Below are positions 9,190-18,712 of a DNA stretch of 29,020 nucleotides, piece after piece. The DNA lies in assembly GCA_027943245.1 (NCBI GenBank), contig JANDJZ010000789.1:1-29020 (forward strand). The letters run 5' to 3'. The notes beneath the pieces were generated by a model. That model was not told where the DNA came from, searched no databases, and saw only the letters and a list, made by a program, of their open reading frames with translations. Source of the stretch: Acanthamoeba sp. SK_2022b. Its lineage: Eukaryota; Discosea; Longamoebia; Acanthamoebidae. Each line of letters starts with the position of its first letter. Position 1 is the stretch's first letter. A program made the position numbers and the translations under genes.

Positions 9190-11911
9190 CTACTGGGAGG
9201 CCGAGCAGCGCGCGGTGTAGGCCGCCCAGGCCTTCTCCTGGTATTCACGGGCCGCAGCGACCGGGTCCTGCACAGGTGGGTTCCCGAATTTACGATCAGC
9301 AGAACGCCATACCGATCACGCCAAGCACGTGCCAACGAGTTGGTTGGTGGGTTGGCATAAACAACTCGCCAACCAAATGAAAGCAAATAAAAATTTCGGC
9401 CGAAAAAGGACCGAAAAACGTGCCTGTGCCGAACAGATGCCACGCCCCACGATCGCAACGTCGCAGCCCGAGTCCTGTTGTGTTGTGGTGGATCGCATGA
9501 TGAGCTGATGATCATGTCGTCACGGTCACGAGATGAGGGAGGTCTGCCAACGTACGATGACCATCTCCGGGGTGCGGTAGGTCTGGCCGAGTCCATCGCC
9601 CTGCGATCCGATGCGCACGCCGGGCGTGCAGTAGAGGAAGGACGGGCTCTCCTCGCCGTTCTTGGCGGCCAGCACGTTCTCCTGGCAAATGAACCCCACC
9701 ACAAAGTCCGTGTGCGCCCTCGCCGCCGCCAGCGCTCGCTCCACGCTGCCCTCTGCGTCATTCCATCACGCATCATCGTTGTTTATTAATTATTATTGAT
9801 TTTTCGATTTTTTTAAAAAAATTTTAATGTGTTTTTGTTTTGATTTTGGTTTTGGTTGGGCGGGAGTACCCTCTTGCTTGGAGGCGGCGTCGGCGGTGCT
9901 CATCTGGGCGATCAGGAGCGCGCCCCGCTCCTGGCCCTTCTGGGCGGCGGTCTCCTTGAGGGAGGTGACCACGCTGGCGCCGGCCACCAGGTGGACCGTC
10001 ACGATGTCGGCCCAATCGCAGATGGCGAACGGGCCGCCGCCGTACTGCTGCTGCGCCACATACCTGGTAGGCCACGCGCAACTGATCAGCGGCCACCGGC
10101 CATGATGGCGTGTGCGTGTGCGTGTGTGCGTGTGTGTGTGCGTGTGCGTACCCGATGTCGGCAAACTTGCGGTCCTCGAACAGGAGGAAGTTGTGCTTCT
10201 GTGCGAGCTCCTTGAGCTCCTTGCCTAGACACGCAGCAGCCGAGACAAGCGCTCAGCTGGGTGACCGGTGGCGATGGGAGTGCCAAGAAAGGAGGCAGCA
10301 AAGGGGGTACACACCGGTGTTGGCGTCCCAGTCCCGAACGATGTCGGCGTGGGTCTTGAGCATGCAGATGTGCGGGCCGAGCTTGTCGGCGAGCGTAAGC
10401 AACTCCGCCTTGGTCGTGACGTCAGCCGCCACCTGTCACATAAATCATAAAAAAGATTAATTTATAAATTATTAATTATTAATTATTAATAATAAAAAGT
10501 GTAGAGAAACGAGCGTACGGAGAGGTTGGACTTCTTCTGCTCCATGAGGCGGAGGAGCTTCTTGCCCACCGCCGACTTGCACTTCTCCACTCGCTCAGCG
10601 AACGTGAACGCTGCACGCACGTCACCCACAACCCGAATGAGCGACGTCAGTTGATGCGGTGGCTTCGGTTCTCGAGTCGAAGGGGTACCCTTCTGCTTCG
10701 TTTCGGCGACGGCGGGCACAGAAGCGACGGGGGTGACCTTGGCCATGGAGGCCAGGTACTCGTTGATGCTGTCGAGCAGGGAGTCCTCGATGCGGCCATG
10801 CGCCTTGAGCGTCTCCAGCATCTGGCGCAGCGACGTCTGTTGTATGTGAACACCAGAACATCTTCGTCAACACTCGCTCATGCGACACATCACGAGACGG
10901 AAAACGATCGCAGCGTGCGTATACGTACCACAGCGTGGACGGTGACGGCGAGGCCACCTTCGAGAGCGGCCAGGCGCTGCCTTCCGCCCTGCTGGCGGTC
11001 GAGGAACACCACGGCCTCCTCGACCGTCAGGCCAGCACTGCGTAGAATTGTCAGCTACAAGATTTCAAAAAAATTAATAAATAATATTTTAATAAATACA
11101 TTCATAAAATAAATACATAAAAATAATTATTATTATGATTAAATGTCCTGGGGATGTACCTGCGGAGGTTGGTGGAGGTCTCTTGGATGGAGATGCCGCT
11201 GGTGATAACGTCCTCGAGGATTAGCACCTTCTCGTCCTTCTTGAACACGCCCTCCACGAGGCTCTTGGTGCCGTAGTCCTTGGCCTCCTTCCTACGTTGT
11301 ACGAACGTGCAGGCAAGCAGCCTGTGAGCGGCTACATGTTGTTGTGTGGGCGTGGGTAGTGTGGCCTACTTACCTGCAGATGACCATGGGCACCTGGTGC
11401 TTGATGGCGATGGCGGCGGCGAAGGGCAGCGCGCCATAGGGCACTCCGCAGACGTGAGTGAAGCTGAGGCGATGCAGCGGTTAGTGTTCTGCACTGTGAG
11501 GGCTGCAATTGTGGATGCGCAGGCCGAACGCGTAGGTGAGGTACCGCTTTCTGGCCTCCTGCTCGCCGACGGATGCGGTGAGGCATCGCCACATCGAATC
11601 GACCACACGCTCCAAGATGCGAGGATGAGACGGCAGCACCCTGCCCAAGACAGAGGATCAAAAGTTAAATGACCGGAAAAAATTCATCTGTAGAACAAAT
11701 CGAGATTGAGCCACAGGACAGTGGCGCAGGGTGCAGCACAATACCTCAGATCAACGTAGATGGGCGACATCACTCCGGATTTGAGCTTGAAATTGCCCAA
11801 TTTAACAGCTCCGATCTCGTGCAGCTGAAGGATGAGATCCTCCACAAGCTGTGTGTGTTCAGCGCTCACAAGCTCATTGATCTCAGCCACGTCTTCCTTG
11901 GGGATCTCCAT
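9190..11911 (-). CDS. UMPS: Bifunctional UMP synthase (OPRT-OMP decarboxylase)
   Basis: Catalyses the last two steps of de novo UMP synthesis in the cytosol: orotate to OMP, then OMP to UMP. Thirteen exons on the minus strand: 11745-11911, 11545-11640, 11374-11463, 11160-11291, 10929-11037, 10689-10836, 10519-10610, 10315-10432, 10152-10224, 9870-10063, 9556-9752, 9424-9474 and 9190-9267. All phases agree, giving 514 aa (human 480). The OPRT half has [32 protein letters not shown] and the PRPP loop [11 protein letters not shown]. The decarboxylase half has [11 protein letters not shown], the catalytic [18 protein letters not shown] and VAIVGRGI. The domain order is the animal/plant one. The ATG at 11911 is the first in frame. 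The intron at 9268-9423 appears to start with GC rather than GT. A linker of about 30 residues ([20 protein letters not shown]) joins the domains. Confidence 0.93.
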
Positions 11912-12438
11912 GATGTGCTTTGATCTTTGTGCCGTCTCTATCCGCACTACGATTAACGCCAACGGTGTTTTGTGCCTAACGTGCTTTGTATTCCACCGGA
12001 TAATAATGATAATTATGTAGTTGGGATCTTGCCCAGGTTAACATCTTCCTCTTTCCTGTTGCAGGCTTTTGTGGAGCCTTCTTTTGCAGTTGCCCTATTG
12101 GCGCACATTCAACTCTTGAGCGTTCTCACTGACTTAACCTGCCTCTTTTTCATGAGCCAGGTTACTTGATGGGCATATCTCCTTCACATGTGGCAAATTC
12201 ACTGTTGGTTCCATTCTTTTAGGAGCCACAACCCCCTCACAACCTCATGGATGGCATTCATGCACCCAAGAGGTCAATCAGCGTTGTTCTGGGGCTTTGA
12301 CTACAATCAACGTGGCTTTTAGCCCATCACTGATTGACTGTCCATGCACATTCGCCGAATGGAAATGGTAAACCCCGTTTCTATTGGCAGCCCACCGCGG
12401 TTACGGGCTACAAGGGCCTGAGCTTCGTGCGAAGTCAC
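11912..12438. other. Upstream region of UMPS; no gene seen
   Basis: Moderately AT-rich with no codon bias in any frame. It must include the UMPS promoter and leader. A plus-strand frame at 12334 is short and shows no bias. The region ends at the TTAA that flanks the transposon. Confidence 0.4.
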
Positions 12439-12442
12439 TTAA
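12439..12442. repeat. TTAA target-site duplication, left
   Basis: TTAA directly outside the left terminal repeat. Flanking bases beyond it differ from the right side, as expected for a 4-bp duplication. Confidence 0.75.
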
Positions 12443-12543
12443 GGGTACAGTTTAGTCCAGTTTTGGAGGACCGTACGGCCGTGAGGACCCATCACGATTT
12501 GAAGAATGCCGGTTGGCCCACAGCCACGGCGGAGAATGTCAAC
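12443..12543 (+). repeat. Left terminal inverted repeat, 101 bp
   Basis: Base-by-base comparison with the reverse complement of 15869-15969 showed no difference. Identity stops after GAATGTCAAC. Confidence 0.9.
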
Positions 12544-12614
12544 CATTTAATTTGGATAATAACCCAAAACCGAACTATAGCAGCTTGAGAAAAGTAAATA
12601 AAAAGTAAAAATTG

Positions 12615-15600
12615 TTATTTGCCCTGCGCTAAGCGCCGGTTGATCCTACGGGCCACAGCGGCCCATCGTTCGGTGTCGTACATGCCGGCCGCAACCATCA
12701 TCTCGTGGGCAGTGAGGGAAGGGGAAGGTGTAGCCGTCATCGTGTCGCCATGGGTTTGTGGAGCTGGTGAATGGGTAGGGGGTGGTGAAGAGGAGGACGA
12801 TGGGTGAGTAGGAGAGGTAGAGGAAGAGCTGGTCGTGCGCCTCCGCTTGCGGGCTGCGCGCATGTCTTTCCACTGGTTCTTCTTCCAGCGCAACCACGAT
12901 GGCCAGTCCTCTTTGCTGGGTTCCTCCGTCACGCACACAGCACCGAAGTCTGGGGTGTTGTGTTCGTTGATGTGTGGAGGTGTTGTTGCAGGAAGCGCTC
13001 GCTTGCGGCTAGCACCAAGCTGCAGACACACAGGACCCTCCTGGGCAATAAAAGAAGTGAGAAGCAGAACAGAAATCAGGCCTTGCCAATGGTGGCGCAC
13101 CTCACCGCAGGCTCGGCTTGTTGCCTGCTTTTGCTTTTTGGGGCGGCTCCCTTGCTTGCGTCTGGGTTTCGCCACAGGCACCTGTGTTCTGTCAGAAGCG
13201 CTAAAATGCTATGGCGCAGGGGTATTACGCACCACTGGATCTAGCCCCAAGTGATCAAACACTTGCGTTAGAAGGTCGTTCTTGAGCCCTCGTGAAACTG
13301 GCTTGAGGCCATGTACGCTCAAGTAGGTCCTTATCTTGCTCACAGTCACTGCAAAACTGAATATGAGCATCACACAAATGCACACATATGACGCACGCTC
13401 ACGCTCACGCCCACGCCCACACCCGCGCCCGCGCCCACAGCTTTGAGGCAACATGTGTGACATACACTCTCCAACTCGGTGGAAACGGACACAGTGCTCG
13501 ACATGAGCAGCAACATCCTCTGGCGTGTCCTTGTAGGCAGGTTTTTTCTTCTTTCGAGCGTCGTCCCTCCTTTGTGCTGGTCATCACAGAAAATCATTGG
13601 TTAACAAGTGTGTTGCATTAGGTGAGGGCATGTACCAGCAGTTTGGATCGCGTGTAGCTTGTGCTTGCGCCGCAGTGCCCTCGCCTTTTGGGTTTGATGG
13701 TATGCATCGCGCTTTCTCCGAGCGGCAACGATTCGTAACCATATGGCCCGTTCTTCCATCGTGACATCCACACCTACATGGCGGAAGATATCAAGTAGTA
13801 CCTCGGTCCCTATGCAAGGGCAGCGCCAAGACCAGCGGCAAGACCGGTCGTGATGAGACCGGCGGCGATGAGGATGGCAGTGAGCAACAAGACCGCGGGG
13901 GTGGTGGCGATGAGACCGGTGATGATGAGGGTGGCGATAAGAAGTTAGCAACTGCAATTATCAAATAAAGAAAGAGGCGCTGGAGCAAATGTACCTTCAT
14001 TACGCTCAAGTATTCCTGCATCAAAGAGGCTGGCGTACATCACGGTCCAGTTGCGGTCTTTTGAAACTCTTTTACAGGCAGTACCGTTGATGGACTCAAG
14101 TTGGATCGTGCTGTAGCCATGCAGGTAGCGCTGGCAGTCGGCAAGATAGCCTTCGAGGAGGGTGTTGAGGACGTCCAGCGCTTCGCGGTCGGCAACTGGA
14201 TCAGCCTTCTTAGTTACTCTGCCTGGGGCGTGGAGGCAATCTTGGTGTGACTGGTTCGTGATGTGTGGGATGAAACCACGCAAGTGGGCCTTGAATGCAT
14301 CTTCCTTGTTCGTATGCTTCTTTACCCCTAGTGTGCAACATTCACACAAGTTAAAACAAGCGTTTGTGTGAACTGTGGGAACAACATGATCCTACCAATG
14401 AGGAAGTGCGCCTTCAGGCTTGGCACAAGCTCGCCTAGCTTGGGGTAGGTTGTGGCAAGGTTGCTCATGTTGGCGATTAGACCCTTGACGTAGTGGTTAG
14501 GGTCGCGGTTGATGGTTACCTTGTGGCCATGGTGCTGTTCAACCAGTCCTTGGAGTGCAACGTCACCATCCGCTGTGATGCTGGAGAGCTCGACATTGGC
14601 CTCCTGTTTGTTGCCTTTGTCAACACTCAAACACACTGGAAGGGGGGGGGCACAAGATGCACCTTGAAATGAAGCAGAAGGTTTTCCACACCATCACCCT
14701 CGGCGGTATTGGCAGTTCCCATGTACGTGCGCAGAGGATGTTGAGGTGCGCCTGAGCCGGTGTCCTTGAGGAGATGGCACCGTGCCACAATCCCACCCTC
14801 TCGCTGGCCTGTGACAAAGCTGTTAGTGATAGGTGAGGGAAGAAAAATGGTACAACGCACCAACTTGGGCATCACGCGCAAGCGTAGTGATCTCATTTGC
14901 ACGCCGGTTCCGTGAGGAGTAGCGGGTGTCAATAGCAACAGCAGGTTCATCTCGCTCTTGCATACGGCGAAGATTGTTCCAACATGAGAGATCTGTCAGG
15001 GCTGACAGTGCAGGCGCCACCTGTGACTCCCCCCCCATGCACCAGTCTTCCACATTAGCTGGTATAAATACTCAACAGTCTGCACACATGCACACACAAC
15101 CATCAAGGACAGAAGCACATACCACACTCTTCATCAGCTGAGCGTACGCCACCCTTGAGATTGGTGGTATTCCACCCGCCAGCCCCCACACTGATTCCAA
15201 CCTTTCGTACCCAAGGCCCTGAAGGCCCCAGGCAAGTACGAGTCGTGTTGGTGCATTGCGTCGGTAGTGATTGGAGGGGAGGCGTGTTGTGCTGGTAAAA
15301 TGGTGGAAGGATGAGCAGTAGGTGCATCGTATGGTGGTGGTGAAGCCACCATTCCTCTCTTTCCAGCGTTCGCACTTGAGATGGGGTTTCATACACTGCG
15401 GGCAGCCCAAGAGCGAGATGAGAGAGCCGAACTGGTTGAGTTCAATCATGCCCCACCGGTAGCGAGGCTTGACGGCAGTCTGTGCGCGGGTACGCGGCTG
15501 GGGGGATGGGGTCTGCGGTGCTCCTTGCTGCATTTTCTTCCATTGCTGTTCGTTCATAAGCCGCTCCTCCTCTCCCTTTCTCTCTTCTTCTTTCTTTCGT

Positions 15601-15758
15601 TCTTCAGCTTGTAGTGCTGCTTGTCGCTTCCCTTCTTCTTCCTTTTGCCGCTGCTTCCTCGCTTCCCGTTGCCGCTCCACCTTTCTCCTTGCCTTATTCT
15701 TCTTCGCCTCAACTGGGTCAACCACACAAAACTTCAAAAGATCAACTCTTGTGGCCAT
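12615..15758 (-). CDS. Kolobok-like transposase, multi-exon
   Basis: Exons: 15123-15758; about 14855-15077; 14663-14808; 14396-14603; 13995-14327; 13636-13809; about 13245-13576; then about 13100-13173 and 12615-13050. The N-terminus is a Lys/Glu-rich coiled coil followed by a zinc-binding pattern (LGCPQCMKPHLKC, then IRCTYCSSFHH) and GYERLESVWGLAGGIPPISR. The catalytic core shows AVAIDTRYSSRNR, SSITADGDVALQGLVEQ and TINRDPNHYVKGL, likely carrying the acidic residues. QLESINGTACKRVSKDRNW and IFRHVGVDVTMEERAIWLRI fit the end of the Mutator-like domain. A SAP-like segment (KIRTYLSVHGLKPVSRGLK) and basic tracts follow. A run of eight G (15029-15036) leaves exon 2 one base out of frame, so the copy may be inactive or the run miscounted. 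Downstream joins are phase-consistent except around 13.1-13.6 kb, where several choices exist. Confidence 0.75.
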
Positions 15759-15868
15759 CTTCTTGTCTTACGCGTACAACTACTGCTCCGCGGGCGCCAA
15801 CCAACCAAGACTGGCATCGCCCTTCTTCGAACTTTTTGGCCGTGAATGTTTATTGCGCTCATTATATT

Positions 15869-15969
15869 GTTGACATTCTCCGCCGTGGCTGTGGGCCAAC
15901 CGGCATTCTTCAAATCGTGATGGGTCCTCACGGCCGTACGGTCCTCCAAAACTGGACTAAACTGTACCC
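15869..15969 (-). repeat. Right terminal inverted repeat, 101 bp
   Basis: Reverse complement of 12443-12543. The transposase ATG lies 110 bp inside this end, so the repeat probably contains or adjoins the transposase promoter. Confidence 0.9.
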
Positions 15970-15973
15970 TTAA
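15970..15973. repeat. TTAA target-site duplication, right
   Basis: TTAA directly outside the right terminal repeat, pairing with 12439-12442. Confidence 0.75.
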
Positions 15974-16032
15974 ATGACAAGCGTACCAGCACCGTTAGTT
16001 TAGTAACTAACACACGAAAACAACAAGGAACA

Positions 16033-17233
16033 ATGTGGTTGCGGCTAGGAGTGGCGGGTCTGCTGGCGTTGGTGTTGGCCTCATCGGTACTCTTTATCGT
16101 GGTCTCCCTGGACTGCAATATTGTGCTCGACCGCTCCGTGACATCCTGCAGCCATGCGCACCTCGGCGAGCTCATGGCTGTTCGACGCGATACGCTGAAA
16201 GTTCGGAAATGGACAAGTTAAAAATCGGGACGGTTATTGTGGAAGGGTGCTCTGCACCCTTCCACAATTCCAAAACGATCCCAAACCCAACCTAAACCCT
16301 AATCCTGACCCTAAACCAACACCCTAATCACTTCCCAACACCCTATGTGCATTGATCCTGCTCGTTCTGCTGTTATCTTTTGTGTGCCTCCGATTTTTAA
16401 CTTGTCCATTCCCGAGTTTTAATAATTCCGCCTGTTCGACTTGCCCCCCACCTGCAATACGGTACTGTACCTCCGGTGCGATCAGGAAAACAAAAGAATA
16501 ACACATTCTTATTCTTCGCATTTATTTATTATCTTTGTTCACGTTCACACTTTGGCCAGGGCTACACTTGGTGGTGTGTGCGCTGTTCTTGTGGCTCGGG
16601 CGGAGCATGCTCTCTTGGCCGTGGGTGCACATCAAGCGCATCTACCACAACTCGGGCCTGCACATGACCGAGATCGTCATGTGGCTCTGCACGGCAGCCG
16701 CCATCGTCGACCGCGCGTGGTCGATCGGCCAGGAGGACGCCAACTTCGACGTGCTGGCCATGGCCGTGCTGAGCCTGATGCTCAACTCGCTGTGCACGTC
16801 GTTCGGCGCCCACATGAACCTCTCCTCCTTCACCACGCTCCACGGCGACGAGGAGGTCGACGAGGAGCGCAGCCCGTTCAGCTACTCCATCAACGCCGAG
16901 AGGGCGAGCGCGGCGGAGCACGGCGGGGCCATGCTCATGCTGGTGCGGTGTCTGTTCGCACACAACGCGGCCATGTTCCTCGCCAACACCTCCTACGTCG
17001 TCGCCATGGTCATGGCCGGCGACAACGCCGGTCTTGATGACCATGGTGGCGACGGGCCAATATCGCGGCGGGTGCTGGTGCTGCTGTCGCTCTACGTGTT
17101 GTGGTATCGCGGGTGGCAGTCGACGTTCTGGTTCAACAAGCTCAACTTCCCGCACGCCAACGTCATGCTGCCTCGATTCGACAGCGCCGCCGTCCGATCG
17201 AGGCGCGGCCAGGAGCTCAGCCAATACGCGTGA
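16033..17233 (+). CDS. Multi-pass membrane protein, unknown family
   Basis: Not recognised. Exon 1 (16033 to about 16216) begins MWLRLGVAGLLALVLASSVL, a signal peptide or first helix. Exon 2 is 16560-17233 after a GGCCAG acceptor. The only phase-consistent join I find uses the donor at 16217, giving about 285 aa. Further hydrophobic segments are LHLVVCALFLWLGRSML, TEIVMWLCTAAAIVDRAW, VLAMAVLSLMLNSLCTSFGA, AMFLANTSYVVAMVMAG and RRVLVLLSLYVLWYRGW, so five or six membrane spans are likely. Between spans 4 and 5 is an acidic loop (GDEEVDEERSP). Third-position G/C bias is strong throughout exon 2. The ATG lies about 60 bp from the transposon end, and the intron contains an inverted-repeat element. 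It converges with the DJ-1 gene 73 bp downstream. Confidence 0.6.
16208..16410. mobile_element. 203-bp inverted-repeat (MITE-like) element in an intron
   Basis: A 21-bp sequence at 16208-16228 (AATGGACAAGTTAAAAATCGG, given here by its pattern) recurs exactly as the reverse complement at 16390-16410. Between the arms are a strong hairpin and telomere-like CCCTAA motifs. No coding capacity. No convincing target duplication beyond AT-rich flanks was found. Confidence 0.55.
16236..16268. repeat. Perfect hairpin, 15-bp stem and 3-base loop
   Basis: ATTGTGGAAGGGTGC (16236-16250), loop TCT, then its exact reverse complement (16254-16268). Located inside the inverted-repeat element and so within the intron of the membrane-protein gene. 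Confidence 0.85.
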
Positions 17234-17306
17234 CTGCATGTATGTGCAACAAGCTGAAGTTCGAACCAAACACCACATCATGTGTTCCATAGCCAACCCA
17301 CAATGC

Positions 17307-18334
17307 TTAGAGGGTGATCTTGGTGCCCAGCAGCTTCAGGAACTCGCGCATCCACGCGGGGTGGCCTGATAGATGAAAGATGGCGTGCGAGAGCACGAGT
17401 GAGCGTGGGTGAGCAATGGAGAAGGGCATCTGGAGTGGGAGAGAGAGAGAGAGAGGGGAGATGATACCGGGCCACGCGACGGCGGTGACGAGGTTACCGT
17501 CGACAACGGCGCCATCGACGGGGCAAGCACCGTCCCAGTGACCGCCAGCCACCTTAACGTCAGGCTCGAGCGCGCTGTAGGCCGTGCACTTCTTGTCCTT
17601 CAGCAGGCCCGCCGCCACCAGGACTGGCACGAGCCACCAATCACCGGAGAGCGGTTAGGCGCCGTGCGGTCTGCAAGCGCTGCGTGAAGTAGTAAAGTGG
17701 CCGGGTGAGGTTACTCTGGGGGCCGTGGCAAATGGAGGCGATGGGCTTGTCCTTGAAGCTCTGCACGATGGCCACCAGCTGCTGGTCGAGGCGCAGGTAC
17801 TCGGGAGCCCGACCGCCGGGGATGATCAAGCCGTCCTGCACATATGTGATGCGAGTAGAGGGAGAGAGGGGGTGAGCCACGCTGAGTGGCATACTTAGCG
17901 AGGGCGCGCGTACGTAGCCAGAGTGGTCGGCCACCAGCGCATCCCAGTCGATTGTGAGTGCGAATTGGTGTCCCGGCTTCTCCCTGTTTTGTGGAGACAC
18001 AAAGATGGAGTGAGGAAGAGGGAGGGAAGATGACGAAGAGGGAAATACTACGTGTAGGTCTGGTCGCCCTCGAAATCGTGGACGGCGGTCTTGACCTTCT
18101 CGCCAGCCTTGCGCTTGGGGCATGCCACGTCAACAGTGTGGCCCACGCACCTGAAAGAGACGGCACCACACCAGCGGGTGCACCGAGTAGTGAGCACAGC
18201 GATTCAATCAAACGTAGTACGTCCGTGTAGCTGCAAAAAAGATCCGACGCTTACGTGAGCAGCTGATAGGGCACCATGGCTTCATAGTCCTCCACGAAGT
18301 CACCAACCAGCATCAACAGCTTCTTGCCTGACAT
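17307..18334 (-). CDS. DJ-1/PfpI family protein
   Basis: Six exons on the minus strand: 18255-18334, 18052-18150, 17914-17983, 17715-17835, 17468-17623 and 17307-17365. All phases agree, giving 194 aa, the usual single-domain length. It starts MSGKKLLMLVGDFVEDYEAM. Family motifs are AVHDFEGDQTY, DGLIIPGGRAPEYLRLD, the nucleophile-elbow cysteine in IASICHGPQ (split by the intron at 17624-17714), CTAYSALEPDVKVAGGHW and the C-terminal HPAWMREFLKLLGTKITL. It resembles plant DJ-1D and bacterial YhbO/PfpI more than human PARK7. Such proteins act on glyoxals or glycated targets or as stress chaperones, usually in the cytosol. The substrate cannot be told from sequence. Confidence 0.9.
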
Positions 18335-18463
18335 CTTGCGTCCTTTCCGTTGTGTGTAAAGAAAAAACACAATACTCACTGCAAAACCAGGTGCTTCCGC
18401 GGGCTAGCAAACAGTTGTTTGGTCGTTTACTCACGGTCACGGTTGTGGATGGCGTGCGTTCCT

Positions 18464-18664
18464 TCACGCAGCTACTACAGATGGCAAAGGAAGTTCGAAC
18501 GAGGCCAACGAATCGTCCCATCCTGCGCCGCTGATAGTCGAGAGAGACGTCGTGGTCTGCAGCGAGCCCAGCGCCGCTGTGCAATTGCATCCCTGGTGGG
18601 CGTTCACGGTCGCGCCCGCCTCCACCACCTCACCTGTATAAAAGCAATGTGATGTTGTGTTGTG

Positions 18665-18712
<48 letters not shown>

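Larger units (their letters stand above)
12443..15969 (-). mobile_element. Kolobok-like DNA transposon, 3527 bp
   Basis: Bounded by perfect-looking 101-bp terminal inverted repeats (12443-12543 and 15869-15969) that begin GGGTACAGTTTAGTCC. Each end is followed outward by TTAA (12439-12442 and 15970-15973), the target-site duplication expected of Kolobok and piggyBac elements. The single multi-exon gene inside, on the minus strand, resembles Kolobok-type (Mutator-like domain) transposases and not piggyBac. The ends read as identical, which suggests recent insertion. It lies between the UMPS promoter and a membrane-protein gene. Confidence 0.85.

Noticed and set aside
12334..12588. Plus-strand protein overlapping the transposon's left end
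   Set aside because: Most of it is translated terminal inverted repeat. The same peptide appears at the other end (15734-15949), so it is repeat sequence, not a gene.
12443..15969. piggyBac identity for the TTAA transposon
   Set aside because: TTAA sites fit, but the transposase shows no piggyBac core and instead matches the Mutator-like/Kolobok pattern.
15986..16006. Short palindrome GTTAGTTTAGTAACTAAC upstream of the membrane gene
   Set aside because: A 7-bp inverted repeat of this size is expected by chance in AT-rich DNA, and no protein or RNA role is supported.
16562..17296. 244-residue minus-strand open frame
   Set aside because: Antisense shadow of the membrane protein. The plus strand has the hydrophobic pattern and codon bias.
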